Shown here: in pieces, positions 28,793 through 38,170 of the stretch
How positions within the stretch are numbered: position 1 is the first letter of the stretch
Layout: every line of letters begins with the position of its first letter
DNA from: an uncultured Eubacteriales bacterium
GTDB taxonomy: Bacteria; Bacillota; Clostridia; Oscillospirales; CAG-382
Reading direction: 5' to 3'
Assembly: GCA_900551295.1 (NCBI GenBank)
Contig: URVJ01000006.1
Span: 1 to 64,000, forward strand
Length of the DNA stretch: 64,000 nucleotides
The notes under the pieces: model-generated
Database searches by the model: none
What the model saw: only the letters and a program-made list of their open reading frames with translations
Told to the model about the DNA's origin: nothing
Program-made: the position numbers and the translations under genes

Positions 28793-29641
28793 ATGTCAAA
28801 GCTTACACTTTTGGTAATGGCGGCAGGTATGGGTAGCCGTTTCGGCGGTTTAAAGCAGATAGAGCCTGTCGGACCGCACGGCGAGGTAATACTCGAATAT
28901 TCGGTTTACGACGCACTCGAAGCCGGATTTGACAAGGCGGTATTCGTAATCAAAAAGTCCATTGAAAAGGATTTCCGCGACATAATCGGCAAGAGAATAG
29001 AGAAAATGATAGACGTCGATTACGCTTTTCAGGAGCTTGACGAAATTCCGAAAGGATTTTCCGTACCCGAAGGCAGAGTAAAGCCCTGGGGTACAGGTCA
29101 GGCGGTTCTCTGCGCAAAAGACAGGATCGACGGACCGTTCGCCGTTATCAACTCCGACGACTTCTACGGAAAAAGCGGTTATGCCGAATTGAAAAAGCAC
29201 TTTGACACGGCAGGCGGCACCTGCATGGTAGGCTACAATCTCAGGAACACCCTTTCCGAAAACGGCACCGTTTCGCGAGGCGTATGCGACATAAGAGACG
29301 GTTATCTTGCCGGCGTTACCGAAACATACGACATTCCGTTCGACACGGATCTTCCCGAATCCACAATAGTTTCAATGAATATGTGGGGCTTTGAAAAGAC
29401 GCTGTTTGATGTACTTGACAAAGAATTCGTATCGTTCCTCACCCAAAATGGAACAGAGATGAAGAGCGAGTTTCTGCTTCCGTTCGTAATCGACGATCAG
29501 ATCAAACACGGCGGAGAAAAAGTAAAGGTGCTCTACGCAAAAGACAAGTGGTACGGCGTTACATACAAAGAGGACAAGCAGACGGTCGTTGACGCGATTG
29601 CGAATATGTGCAAAAACGGACTTTACAAAAAGTTTGACTGA
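28793..29641 (+). CDS. Sugar-phosphate nucleotidyltransferase family protein
   Basis: This is a 282-residue GT-A-like nucleotidyltransferase. The N-terminus LLVMAAGMGSRFGGLKQ carries the G-x-G-x-R-F-G-G-x-K signature that binds the NTP phosphates. VINSDDFYG is the metal-binding Asp region and the KPWGTGQAVLCAKD segment is the sugar/nucleotide pocket. Such enzymes activate sugar phosphates (for example to UDP- or dTDP-sugars) for wall or capsule glycans. The substrate cannot be read, and no sugar-pathway genes lie adjacent. It has a strong ribosome site (AAAGGAG) and a terminator after it. Confidence 0.85.
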   Translation: MSKLTLLVMAAGMGSRFGGLKQIEPVGPHGEVILEYSVYDALEAGFDKAVFVIKKSIEKDFRDIIGKRIEKMIDVDYAFQELDEIPKGFSVPEGRVKPWGTGQAVLCAKDRIDGPFAVINSDDFYGKSGYAELKKHFDTAGGTCMVGYNLRNTLSENGTVSRGVCDIRDGYLAGVTETYDIPFDTDLPESTIVSMNMWGFEKTLFDVLDKEFVSFLTQNGTEMKSEFLLPFVIDDQIKHGGEKVKVLYAKDKWYGVTYKEDKQTVVDAIANMCKNGLYKKFD

Positions 29642-29667
29642 GAAAACAAAAATCAAATATAAACTTT

Positions 29668-29701
29668 CCGGCGGATTCTTTTATTTCCGCCGGTTATTTT
29701 T
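29668..29701 (+). terminator. Intrinsic terminator after the nucleotidyltransferase gene
   Basis: CCGGCGGA (29668-29675) pairs with TCCGCCGG (29686-29693), followed by a T-rich run. Confidence 0.85.
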
Positions 29702-29815
29702 GCGCAAAACGCTGACAGTCCTGTTTTTGGGACACATATTGATGTAGAATACAGTCAGAGGGCAGGAGAAAAAAACAAATTGCTCAGACAACAGGGAAAG
29801 AAACGGTGATTATAA

Positions 29816-30640
29816 ATGTCATTCGGAATAGGATTTACTGCAAAAAACACGCAAAAAATTCAGCAGAGCGCAGAATGTGCCGAAGTGCAGACGCAAAGCA
29901 CGGCAAAAAAGTCCGTCGTTCAGGTATATTTTGAAAAACGCGGCATGAATCTTCCCTACTACAACGACAAATTCGATCTGCACGAGGGCGACATAGTATA
30001 TGTGGACGGAAAACTTGAAGGACTGCGCGGAATAGTCACGTATGTAAGCTACAACTTCAAAATAAAGCTTTCGGACTACAAGCGTGTAATTTCCGTCGCG
30101 GACACGAATACAAAGGGCAGATTTTATATAGGACCGTCAGTATTTATGACTTTCGACAGAAACGCGCTTCCCAAAAACAAGGTCGCAAGCTGGTTCAAAG
30201 CTCCCGAACCCGCCACTCCCGATGAGCAGATAATATGCGGCTCCGACGGCACGTCCTTTGCTCTCGAAAAGCTTGAAAAATCCGGCATGGACTGCGCCGC
30301 CGCAAACCGCGGCATTGATTACTACGCAGAGCACAAAGTAAAATACATATGCCTTGACGGCACTCGCGGCTACGCTCTTATCGAGGGCAGCAAAATGTAC
30401 GACGTAGAATTTGAATACGCACGCGGACAGATAAGCGGTCTTGTATGCTCCTGCTACTGCAGTGCAAACTGCAAGCACGAATACGCGGCAATGCTCGCCC
30501 TGCGCGAAATTTTAAAGGAAATCGAAAAAACACATTCAAAGCAGTATGAGCTTTCGGGTTATTTTGCAGCGGTTGACAAAATGACATTTTTCATGTATGC
30601 GATTGACTTCGGCAAGCCGAACTGCATTACCCTTGATTAA
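29816..30640 (+). CDS. SWIM-type zinc-finger protein
   Basis: This 274-residue protein has a SWIM-like motif (C-x-C-x-C-x3-C-x-H in VCSCYCSANCKHE, about residues 217-229). The spacing fits a CxCxnCxH zinc site, with an extra Cys. The middle region has a beta-rich stretch resembling a KOW/SH3-like barrel (EGDIVYVDGKLEGLRGIVTYV). SWIM domains are found in helicase-associated and DNA-repair proteins in bacteria, but this one stands alone with no ATPase nearby. It is a single-gene unit between two terminators. A nucleic-acid-binding role is inferred only from the motif. Confidence 0.75.
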   Translation: MSFGIGFTAKNTQKIQQSAECAEVQTQSTAKKSVVQVYFEKRGMNLPYYNDKFDLHEGDIVYVDGKLEGLRGIVTYVSYNFKIKLSDYKRVISVADTNTKGRFYIGPSVFMTFDRNALPKNKVASWFKAPEPATPDEQIICGSDGTSFALEKLEKSGMDCAAANRGIDYYAEHKVKYICLDGTRGYALIEGSKMYDVEFEYARGQISGLVCSCYCSANCKHEYAAMLALREILKEIEKTHSKQYELSGYFAAVDKMTFFMYAIDFGKPNCITLD

Positions 30641-30664
30641 ACGCAAAATACTCTTTATACTCTC

Positions 30665-30692
30665 GGCGGTGCGTATGTTCACCGCCTTTTTT
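30665..30692 (+). terminator. Intrinsic terminator of the SWIM protein gene
   Basis: GGCGGTG (30665-30671) pairs with CACCGCC (30680-30686), followed by six T. Confidence 0.88.
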
Positions 30693-30745
30693 GCGCAAAT
30701 TTTCCGCTCTTTACAAAAAATTAATAATATGTTTTCACTGTGCTG

Positions 30746-30774
30746 TTGTTTATCCGAGGCAATTGCAATATAAT
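30746..30774 (+). promoter_or_regulatory. Promoter of the histidine operon
   Basis: TTGTTT (30746-30751) and TATAAT (30769-30774), 17-bp spacer. The leader to hisZ is only about 55 nt, so there is no room for a T-box or leader-peptide attenuator, which are common ahead of his genes in Firmicutes. Confidence 0.7.
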
Positions 30775-30832
30775 TTATTACGTTATCAAACTAAAGCATT
30801 AAAGCAGCTTGTTTCGGAGGTGCGCAATAAAA

Positions 30833-32053
30833 GTGGATATAAAGAGAAAAAACATACCCGACGGAATGAGGGATATGATAGGAAAAGAGACCGAGCCTGC
30901 GGCAAAGCTCGGACAAAAGCTGTGCGGGCTGTACGCAAAACGCGGTTTTGAAAAGGCACAGACGCCGGCACTTGAATACTACGACGTGTTCAACTTCAAA
31001 AGCCAGACCATACCCGAAGAAAATATGTTCAAGCTCACCGACAAAAGCGGACGTCTTGTAGTGCTGCGCCCCGACAATACAACGCCAATGGCAAGAATTG
31101 CCGCGACAAGGCTGAAAAACGCGCCGCTGCCGATAAAGCTGTACTACAACCAGAACGTATACAGGGTTTCCCACGGCTATTCGGGAAAAAAATGCGAATT
31201 TACGCAGACCGGAATAGAGATAATCGGCGGCGACAGAAAAAAGACCGACATAGAGGCGCTTATAACGGCGATAAGAACGCTCAGAGAAATAAGCGCGTTT
31301 TTCGGAGGAAACATAAAATACAATCTCGAAATAGGTCATGCAGGTTTCTGCAAGGCGCTGCTTGACAGCATGGATCTTGAACGCAGCGAGCTTGAAACGG
31401 TAAGGCGCTACGTCGGCGCAAAGAGTTTTTCGGCGCTTGATTTCGGTTTTGATGAATCAGACGGCGCAAAAAAGGCGGCTCTCGAAAAGATACGTCAGCT
31501 TCCGAGGCTGTACGGTTCAAAAGAGGTACTTGACAAAGCAAGAGAAATAAGCCAAAATAATGAAAAGGCACTTGACGCGGTAAATTACATTTCCGAAATA
31601 CTTGACATACTCGAAATCAACGGGCTTAGCGAAAACGTTTCGGTCGATATGGCGATAGTAAACGACATGGAATACTACACGGGACTTGTTTTCCGCGGAT
31701 ATATCGAATATGCCGGAGAGCCTGTTCTCGGCGGAGGAAGATACGACAATCTGCTATCGAACTTCGACATGGACGCGCCTGCCACGGGCTTCGGCGTAAA
31801 TTTAAGCGTTATTGCGGACAAGCTTACAAGAGCCGTCGGCACTTCCGAAAAAAATCAAAAGACGGTACTTGTACACTATTCCGACGCAAAACTCTTATCG
31901 CGCGCCGTAAACTACATTGAAAACTGCGGCGACGTCTGCACGCTGTCCTGCTTTGAAAGCCTTGAGGCGGCGCTGGAATACGCAAAGAGCGCAGGGATAG
32001 AGAAAACCGTCGAGATAACGTCCGGCGGCATAAGAGAGGTGACCGCGTTATGA
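30833..32053 (+). CDS. hisZ: ATP phosphoribosyltransferase regulatory subunit
   Basis: HisZ resembles the catalytic core of histidyl-tRNA synthetase but lacks aminoacylation. It binds short-form HisG and confers histidine feedback control. Class II synthetase-like motifs are visible (RPDNTTPMARIAATRL and YNQNVYR). It lacks the C-terminal anticodon domain of a true HisRS, having about 406 residues and the short tail typical of HisZ. The start is GTG at 30833 after GGAGGTG. It is the first gene of the operon and overlaps hisG by 4 bp, consistent with the hetero-octameric HisZ-HisG complex. Confidence 0.92.
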   Translation: MDIKRKNIPDGMRDMIGKETEPAAKLGQKLCGLYAKRGFEKAQTPALEYYDVFNFKSQTIPEENMFKLTDKSGRLVVLRPDNTTPMARIAATRLKNAPLPIKLYYNQNVYRVSHGYSGKKCEFTQTGIEIIGGDRKKTDIEALITAIRTLREISAFFGGNIKYNLEIGHAGFCKALLDSMDLERSELETVRRYVGAKSFSALDFGFDESDGAKKAALEKIRQLPRLYGSKEVLDKAREISQNNEKALDAVNYISEILDILEINGLSENVSVDMAIVNDMEYYTGLVFRGYIEYAGEPVLGGGRYDNLLSNFDMDAPATGFGVNLSVIADKLTRAVGTSEKNQKTVLVHYSDAKLLSRAVNYIENCGDVCTLSCFESLEAALEYAKSAGIEKTVEITSGGIREVTAL

Positions 32054-32685
32054 TAAGAATAGCTCTGACAAAGGGAAGAATAGAACAGAAAGCCGTTGAC
32101 ATCTTCAAAAAGGCAGGCTACGACTGCACCGAGCTTGAAAATAAGGGCAGAAAGCTTTTCTTTAAGATCTCCGACGGAGTTGAGGTGGTTCTCGCAAAGG
32201 CAAACGACGTAATTACCTACGTCGAACACGGCGTCTGCGACATGGGCGTGGTCGGAAAAGACACGATAATGGAAATGGACGCGCACGTCTACGAGGTCAT
32301 GGACCTGGGATTCGGAAAATGCAGATTTGCGCTTGCCTGTAAAAAGGGCACCGACTTCTTTTCGGGATATTCCCACAAGATAATCGCGTCGAAGTACCCG
32401 AACGTGACAAAGGAATATTTCAGAAGCCTCGGACTTGACGTAGAGGTAGTCAAAATAGACGGTTCGGTTGAGCTTGCGCCGCTGCTCGGACTTTCCGACG
32501 GAATTGTGGACATAGTGGAAACAGGCTCGACGCTTAAAGAAAACGGGCTTGAAGTCATACGCGACGTAGCGCCCATAAGTGCGCGGCTCATAGTAAACAC
32601 CGCGAGCATAAAGCTCAAAAAGAGCGAGACAGACGCGGTAATCGACGCGGTTTCGCTTATATGCAAGTCCGAAAATCTTATCTGA
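32050..32685 (+). CDS. hisG: ATP phosphoribosyltransferase, short form
   Basis: HisG catalyses the first step of histidine synthesis, ATP plus PRPP to N1-(5-phosphoribosyl)-ATP. At 211 residues it is the short form that lacks the C-terminal regulatory domain and needs HisZ, which is encoded immediately upstream. The PRPP-binding signature is IVDIVETGSTLKENGL. The N-terminus IRIALTKGRIEQKAVDIFKKAG is typical. Confidence 0.96.
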   Translation: MIRIALTKGRIEQKAVDIFKKAGYDCTELENKGRKLFFKISDGVEVVLAKANDVITYVEHGVCDMGVVGKDTIMEMDAHVYEVMDLGFGKCRFALACKKGTDFFSGYSHKIIASKYPNVTKEYFRSLGLDVEVVKIDGSVELAPLLGLSDGIVDIVETGSTLKENGLEVIRDVAPISARLIVNTASIKLKKSETDAVIDAVSLICKSENLI

Positions 32686-32701
32686 CGGAGGTAAACAGAC
32701 A

Positions 32702-33997
32702 ATGCTTAACATTTACAGATACAAGACAGCCGAATGTGACGGATTTCTCGCAAAGCTCAAAAAACGCGCGCAGAGTCCCTCTCCCGAAATAGTAAAGACC
32801 GTGACGGACATACTCTCCGACGTTGAACAAAACGGTGACGCTGCGGTTTTGAAATACACGGAAAAATTCGACGGCGTAAGCCTTGGTGCCGACACGCTCG
32901 AACTTAAAAAATCAGACCTTGAAAAGTATGCCGCAGACGTTGACGAAAAGCTGTATCTTGCAATGCAGAGAGCTGCGGAAAACATAAAAAAGTACCACGA
33001 AAAACAGCTCCGTCAGTCCTTTTTCGACACAGACGACACAAACAAGACCGTCGGCATGAAAATACGTCCCGTAAAGCGCGCCGGAATTTACGTTCCGGGA
33101 GGCAGCGCGGCATATCCGTCAAGCGTTCTAATGAACTGCATACCGGCAAAGGTCGCGGGCGTTCCCGAAATTATCATGACCACTCCTTTAAGAGACGGCA
33201 AAATTCCTCCGGCAGTCGCCGCGGCAGCACTTATTTCGGGAGTTGACAGGGTATTTCTCTGCGGCGGCGCTCAGGCAATAGCGGCGCTTGCTTACGGAAC
33301 GCAGACCATTCCGCAGGTTGACGTTATAGCAGGTCCGGGAAACATATACGTCGCAACCGCAAAAAGACTTGTATACGGAACCGTCAACATCGACATGATA
33401 GCAGGACCGAGCGAGGTCATGACGGTAGCCGACAAAAGCGCAAATCCGAAATACGTTGCGGCAGATCTGCTCTCGCAGGCAGAACACGACGCGCTCGCCT
33501 CAAGCGTGCTTATAACCGACAGCGAGACGCTTGCAAAGCAAACGTCAAAAGAACTTTCACTTCAGCTCTCGAAGCTTGAAAGGCAGAGCATTGCCGGAAA
33601 ATCCGTCGAAAACTACGGCGCCGCGATAATCTGCGAAAACATGGACGAGGCTTTTTCGCTGGCAAACGAAATTGCTCCGGAACACATGGAAATACTCACA
33701 GAAAATCCATTCGCCGACCTTTCAAAGGTACGCAACGCCGGTTCAATCTTCTTGGGAGAATACTCTCCCGAACCTCTCGGCGACTACTTTGCAGGTCCGA
33801 ACCACGTTCTTCCCACAAACGGAACGGCGCGTTTTTCGTCCCCTCTCTCGGTTGACACCTTTATCAAAAAATCGGGCGTCATCTATTACACCAAAAAGGG
33901 ACTTGACGAGTACAAAGACGACATTATCCGCTTTGCAGACGCCGAGGGTCTTACGGCTCACGCAAATTCCGTAAAAATAAGATTCGAGGAAAAGTAA
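32702..33997 (+). CDS. hisD: Histidinol dehydrogenase
   Basis: The enzyme performs the last two oxidations, L-histidinol to L-histidine, with NAD and a zinc ion. It has 431 residues. Family signatures are IYVPGGSAAYPSSVLMN, DVIAGPGNIYVATAKRL, MIAGPSEVMTVADKSA, the zinc/catalytic region QAEHD, and GDYFAGPNHVLPT. It lies 16 bp downstream of hisG with GGAGG before the start, in the same operon. Confidence 0.97.
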   Translation: MLNIYRYKTAECDGFLAKLKKRAQSPSPEIVKTVTDILSDVEQNGDAAVLKYTEKFDGVSLGADTLELKKSDLEKYAADVDEKLYLAMQRAAENIKKYHEKQLRQSFFDTDDTNKTVGMKIRPVKRAGIYVPGGSAAYPSSVLMNCIPAKVAGVPEIIMTTPLRDGKIPPAVAAAALISGVDRVFLCGGAQAIAALAYGTQTIPQVDVIAGPGNIYVATAKRLVYGTVNIDMIAGPSEVMTVADKSANPKYVAADLLSQAEHDALASSVLITDSETLAKQTSKELSLQLSKLERQSIAGKSVENYGAAIICENMDEAFSLANEIAPEHMEILTENPFADLSKVRNAGSIFLGEYSPEPLGDYFAGPNHVLPTNGTARFSSPLSVDTFIKKSGVIYYTKKGLDEYKDDIIRFADAEGLTAHANSVKIRFEEK

Positions 33998-33998
33998 A

Positions 33999-35066
33999 AT
34001 GTTTGATACGAAACTCTTTGCGTCGCGTCTTTCCGGCATTACGCCGTACAACGTTGACACGCAAAAATACAAGGTGCGTCTTGACGCAAACGAAAGCTTT
34101 ATACAAGTGCCGGAGAAGCTTCGCGAAAAGCTTAAAAACGCGCTGTCGGACTTTGAATTCAACCGTTATCCCGATCCCGACGCGTCGGCGCTTACGTCGG
34201 CGTTCTGCAAATATTACGGACTCTCCGGCGACTGCGTTGCCGTCGGAAACGGCTCGGACGAGATAATCTCAATACTTATGAACTGCTTTGCGGATTTCGG
34301 CAGCGCCGTCATGGTTTTTGACGCCGACTTTTCAATGTACGCTTTTTATGCGTCGCTTGCAGGCTGCCGCGTTATAAAATGCCCCAAAAGTGCGGATCTT
34401 CAAATTGATTTTGACCTTGCGCAAAAGACAATAAAGCAAAACGGGATAAGGCTCTGCATATTCTCAAATCCCTGCAATCCCACGGGAAAGATAGAGTCCA
34501 AAGCCGATATAACAAGGCTTGCGCAAAGCTGTCCCGAAACGTTGTTTGTCTCGGACGAGGCTTACATGGACTTTTCAAAAAAGGACGAGAGCTTTTTATC
34601 CGAAACGGAAAAATATCCCAACATAATCGTGCTTAAAACCATGTCAAAGGCTCTGGGCTGCGCGTCGTTAAGGCTCGGATTTATAATTTCCGACGACATC
34701 TTTACGCGTATGTTCAAGGCGGCAAAAAGCCCGTACAACGTAAACGGCATATCTCAGAAATTCGGCGAGATAGTCTTTTCCGAAAAGCAGCTTTTAAGAC
34801 AAAGCACCTCTGACATTATAAATTCGACCGAAAATCTGGAAAAAGGTATTGCGGACATCAATATCTTCAAGACCGACGACACCTACACAAACTTTGTGTT
34901 TGCGCAAAATCCGCGTGTAAAAGAGATATTTGAAAATCTGAAACAAAAAAGCATACTCGTAAGATACTTTGATATACAGGGCGGTTCTTTAAGAATATGC
35001 GCAGGAACAGACGAAGAAAACAAGACTTTGATAAACGCTCTTAAAGAGGAGGCTGCAAAACAGTGA
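33999..35066 (+). CDS. hisC: Histidinol-phosphate aminotransferase
   Basis: This 355-residue PLP enzyme makes L-histidinol phosphate from imidazole-acetol phosphate and glutamate. It has the HisC N-terminal signature (GITPYNVDTQKYKVRLDANES), the PLP segment SNPCNPTGK, and the Schiff-base Lys in TMSKALGCASLRLG. It follows hisD after 1 bp and overlaps hisB by 4 bp (GTGA). Its position within hisD-hisB fixes the substrate among class I aminotransferases. Confidence 0.95.
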   Translation: MFDTKLFASRLSGITPYNVDTQKYKVRLDANESFIQVPEKLREKLKNALSDFEFNRYPDPDASALTSAFCKYYGLSGDCVAVGNGSDEIISILMNCFADFGSAVMVFDADFSMYAFYASLAGCRVIKCPKSADLQIDFDLAQKTIKQNGIRLCIFSNPCNPTGKIESKADITRLAQSCPETLFVSDEAYMDFSKKDESFLSETEKYPNIIVLKTMSKALGCASLRLGFIISDDIFTRMFKAAKSPYNVNGISQKFGEIVFSEKQLLRQSTSDIINSTENLEKGIADINIFKTDDTYTNFVFAQNPRVKEIFENLKQKSILVRYFDIQGGSLRICAGTDEENKTLINALKEEAAKQ

Positions 35067-35653
35067 GAACAGCGGAAATTTCAAGAAAGACAAACGAAAC
35101 CGAAATATCCTTAAAACTGACCGTGCTTGAGCCGTACTCAAAGGGAAAGCTTACGGGCAGCACGGGCATAGGCTTTTTTGACCATATGCTCAACTCCTTT
35201 GCCGCTCACGGCGGTTTTGAAATAGACTTAATAAAAGTAAAGGGCGACCTTGAGGTTGACGGACACCACACCGCAGAGGACGTCGGAATAGTTCTCGGAA
35301 CGGCGCTGAAAAAAGCTGCCGGCGACATGGTCGGAATAACTCGGTTTGCCGACATACTCTTACCCATGGACGAGGCGCTTACAATGTGTGCGCTGGATTT
35401 TTCGGGGCGCGCGTTTCTTGCGTTTGACGCACATTTCAAATCAGACCTTATCGGTCAGTACGACACACAGCTCACCGTCGAATTCATGCGTGCGCTTGCT
35501 TTCAACGCCGGAATTACGCTTCACATAAAGTCGCTGTACGGCGAAAACGACCACCACATTACCGAAAGCATATACAAGGCCGTCGGAAAGTGCATAGGAA
35601 AGGCGCTTGAAATACATTCGGACGAAATTATGTCGGCTAAAGGCTGTCTGTAA
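35063..35653 (+). CDS. hisB: Imidazoleglycerol-phosphate dehydratase
   Basis: The enzyme dehydrates imidazole glycerol phosphate to imidazole acetol phosphate using manganese bound by conserved histidines. It is monofunctional at 196 residues, with no phosphatase domain. Signatures are GIGFFDHMLNSFAAHGGF, DGHHTAEDVGIVLG and ENDHHITES. It starts with GTG overlapping the hisC stop. Histidinol-phosphate phosphatase (HisK/HisN) is not in this operon and must be encoded elsewhere. Confidence 0.96.
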   Translation: MRTAEISRKTNETEISLKLTVLEPYSKGKLTGSTGIGFFDHMLNSFAAHGGFEIDLIKVKGDLEVDGHHTAEDVGIVLGTALKKAAGDMVGITRFADILLPMDEALTMCALDFSGRAFLAFDAHFKSDLIGQYDTQLTVEFMRALAFNAGITLHIKSLYGENDHHITESIYKAVGKCIGKALEIHSDEIMSAKGCL

Positions 35654-35682
35654 AAGTAAAAGGCGGTGCAAAAAGTAAAAAA

Positions 35683-36321
35683 ATGAGTAAAAAGATAATC
35701 ATAACCGACTACGGAATGGGAAATCTTCACTCGGTAAAAAACGCGTTTGAGTACATAGGCGCACAGTGCGCGCTGTCGTCGTGTCCGGACGACCTTGAAA
35801 GTGCGGACGCGGTTATTCTTCCGGGCGTAGGCGCTTTTCCCGACGCGTCGGACACTCTCTTTGATTCCGGTTACGCGCAAAAGCTGACAAAACTTGCAAA
35901 AGACGGCATGCCGATACTCGGAATATGCTTAGGAATGCAGCTTTTACTCGAAGAAAGCGACGAGGTAAGACCGTCGCGCGGACTTGGACTTATAAAAGGG
36001 CGCTGCGAAAAAATACGCGACACGGGTCTTAAAATTCCGCACATAGGCTGGAACGACTTAATGATCGACTCACCCGACTGCCCGATTCTCGGCGGCACAA
36101 AAAACGGCGAATACGTATACTTTGTACATTCCTACAAGGCAGTCCTGTCCGACAGCTCGGCTCTTGCCTGCCACACCTTCTACGGTGAGGACATTCCTGC
36201 CGCGATATTTAAAGACAACGTATTCGGAACGCAGTTTCACCCTGAAAAGAGCGAAAGAACCGGGCTGAAAATACTCTCGGCGTTCTGCAGATACGCGGAT
36301 ATTCCCGTAAAGGAGATTTGA
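35683..36321 (+). CDS. hisH: Imidazole glycerol phosphate synthase, glutamine amidotransferase subunit
   Basis: HisH hydrolyses glutamine and passes ammonia to HisF. It has 212 residues. The nucleophile Cys is in GICLGMQLLLEES, the catalytic His-Glu pair in QFHPEKSE, and the N-terminal motif DYGMGNLHSVKNA is typical. It overlaps hisA by few bases. The partner hisF is two genes downstream. Confidence 0.96.
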   Translation: MSKKIIITDYGMGNLHSVKNAFEYIGAQCALSSCPDDLESADAVILPGVGAFPDASDTLFDSGYAQKLTKLAKDGMPILGICLGMQLLLEESDEVRPSRGLGLIKGRCEKIRDTGLKIPHIGWNDLMIDSPDCPILGGTKNGEYVYFVHSYKAVLSDSSALACHTFYGEDIPAAIFKDNVFGTQFHPEKSERTGLKILSAFCRYADIPVKEI

Positions 36322-36323
36322 AA

Positions 36324-37046
36324 ATGATACTACTACCCGCAATAGATATACTCGGTGGAAACTGCGTAAGGCTGTACAAGGGCGAATACGATACGGCGCG
36401 CCGCGTTGCGGTATCGGCTGAAGAAACGGTAAAGGAATTCTGCTCAAAGGGCGCGGAATACATTCACACGGTCGATCTCGACGGCGCAAAAAGCGGAGAA
36501 TGCGTAAACAGGGAGCTTTTTTACAGGCTTGCGGAGATTTCATCTGTACCAATCGAACTCGGCGGAGGAATAAGGAACATCGAAACCGTAAAAGACTATC
36601 TCGAACACGGCATTTCGCGCATCATTCTGGGTTCCGCCGCAGTGACCGACAGAGAGTTTTTAAAGCGTGCGGCCGATCTTTACGCCGACAGAATAGCGGT
36701 AGGCATTGACGCAAAGGACGGCAGGGTCGCCGTATCGGGCTGGACGGAAGATTCGGGCACGGATTACATTGACTTTGCAAAAGAAGTTGAAGCTTTAGGC
36801 ATTAAAAACATAATCTTTACAGATATTTCAAAGGACGGCACTCTCGAAGGTCCGAGTGTGGATATGTTACAGCGGCTCTCGGACGAAACGGACTGCGGCA
36901 TTACGGCGTCAGGCGGAATAAAGACCATAGACGATATAAAAACGCTCTGCGGTATGAATCTTTACGGCGCGATAACCGGCAGAGCCGTATACGACGGAAC
37001 GCTTGACCTTGAAAAGGCGGTAAAGCTGACAAAAAGCGAGAGGTAA
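36324..37046 (+). CDS. hisA: Phosphoribosylformimino-AICAR-phosphate isomerase
   Basis: HisA performs the Amadori rearrangement of ProFAR to PRFAR on a TIM barrel. Motifs are LPAIDILGGNCVRLYKGEY, with the catalytic Asp near the N-terminus, and FTDISKDGTLEGPSVD, with the second Asp; phosphate-binding loops follow (ASGGI and GAITGRA). The start is set at ATG 36324, eight bases after AGGAG, rather than the TTG two codons upstream. The product has 240 residues. Confidence 0.95.
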   Translation: MILLPAIDILGGNCVRLYKGEYDTARRVAVSAEETVKEFCSKGAEYIHTVDLDGAKSGECVNRELFYRLAEISSVPIELGGGIRNIETVKDYLEHGISRIILGSAAVTDREFLKRAADLYADRIAVGIDAKDGRVAVSGWTEDSGTDYIDFAKEVEALGIKNIIFTDISKDGTLEGPSVDMLQRLSDETDCGITASGGIKTIDDIKTLCGMNLYGAITGRAVYDGTLDLEKAVKLTKSER

Positions 37047-37051
37047 CGGAT

Positions 37052-37807
37052 ATGCTTGCAAAAAGAATTATACCATGTCTTGACGTAAAGGACGGGCGCG
37101 TGGTAAAGGGCGTGAATTTCGTCGGGTTAAGGGACGCGGGAGATCCCGTCGAGGCGGCAAAGTTCTACAACACGCAGGGCGCGGACGAGCTTGTGTTTCT
37201 CGACATTACGGCGTCGTGCGAAAAGAGAAAGACCATAGCCGACGTTGTTGAAAGAACGGCAAAGTGCGTATTTATGCCGCTCACAGTCGGCGGAGGCATT
37301 TCATCGGTCGAGGATTTCAGAACAATACTTGGCGCAGGCGCTGACAAGGTTGCGGTAAACTCTGCAGCAGTAAAGGACAAGGAGCTTATTTCGCGCGCTG
37401 CGGACAGATTCGGCTCTCAGTGCGTCGTGGTCGCAATAGACGCAAAAAAAACCGACGGCGGCTACCACGTATTTATTCACGGCGGAAGAACCGACACCGG
37501 ACTTGACGCGCTCGAATGGGCAAAGACCGTACAGAAACTCGGCGCAGGCGAGATACTGCTTACGTCAATGGACGCGGACGGGACAAAAAACGGTTTTGAC
37601 ATTCCGCTCACAAAGCTCATATCCGACAGCGTGAACATTCCGGTAATAGCGTCGGGCGGCGCAGGGCGCTGCAAAGATTTTGCCGACGTTTTCAAAGAAA
37701 CCGGCGCAGACGCTGCCCTTGCGGCATCGCTCTTTCACTTCCGCGAGCTTTCGGTGGGCGAGGTAAAACAATATTTAAAGGACGAGGGAATATGGGTAAG
37801 ACTTTAA
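37052..37807 (+). CDS. hisF: Imidazole glycerol phosphate synthase, cyclase subunit
   Basis: HisF is the TIM-barrel cyclase that, with HisH, makes imidazole glycerol phosphate and AICAR. It has 251 residues. Signatures are RIIPCLDVKDGRVVKGVNF (catalytic Asp), LTVGGGI, and LLTSMDADGTKNGFD, with the second catalytic Asp. It overlaps hisI by 16 bp, so the two are translationally coupled. Confidence 0.97.
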   Translation: MLAKRIIPCLDVKDGRVVKGVNFVGLRDAGDPVEAAKFYNTQGADELVFLDITASCEKRKTIADVVERTAKCVFMPLTVGGGISSVEDFRTILGAGADKVAVNSAAVKDKELISRAADRFGSQCVVVAIDAKKTDGGYHVFIHGGRTDTGLDALEWAKTVQKLGAGEILLTSMDADGTKNGFDIPLTKLISDSVNIPVIASGGAGRCKDFADVFKETGADAALAASLFHFRELSVGEVKQYLKDEGIWVRL

Positions 37808-38136
37808 TCGACATTAACGACACGGACAAGTATTTTGCAAAATCCCCTCTTGTGCCGACGGTGGTTCAGGACGCGCATGACGGAGACGTGCTTATGCTTG
37901 CCTACATGAACAAGGAGTCGCTCCAAAAGACGCTTGAAACGGGATATACATGGTTTTACAGCCGTTCGAGAAAAGAGCTTTGGAACAAGGGCGCGACAAG
38001 CGGCCACACGCAGAAAATAACCGAAATGTATTCGGACTGCGACGACGACACCTTTCTTGTAAAGGTAATACAGACGGGCGCAGCCTGCCACACCGGCAAA
38101 AGAAGCTGCTTTTTCAACAAGATGTACGAACAATAA
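37792..38136 (+). CDS. hisI: Phosphoribosyl-AMP cyclohydrolase
   Basis: This zinc enzyme opens the purine ring of phosphoribosyl-AMP. It has 114 residues and is monofunctional, separate from hisE. Signatures are MLAYMNKESLQKTLETG, the SRSRKELWNKGATSGH block, and zinc-binding Cys residues in DCDDDTFLVKV and AACHTGKRSCF. The start at 37792 follows GAGGGAAT and lies inside the end of hisF. Confidence 0.95.
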   Translation: MGKTLIDINDTDKYFAKSPLVPTVVQDAHDGDVLMLAYMNKESLQKTLETGYTWFYSRSRKELWNKGATSGHTQKITEMYSDCDDDTFLVKVIQTGAACHTGKRSCFFNKMYEQ

Positions 38137-38170
38137 GCTTTGATTTTCATTAAATAACGGAGGAAAAACA

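Noticed and set aside
30775..30832. T-box or leader peptide controlling the his operon
   Set aside because: The leader is only about 55 nt and has neither His codon run nor T-box GGTGG core.
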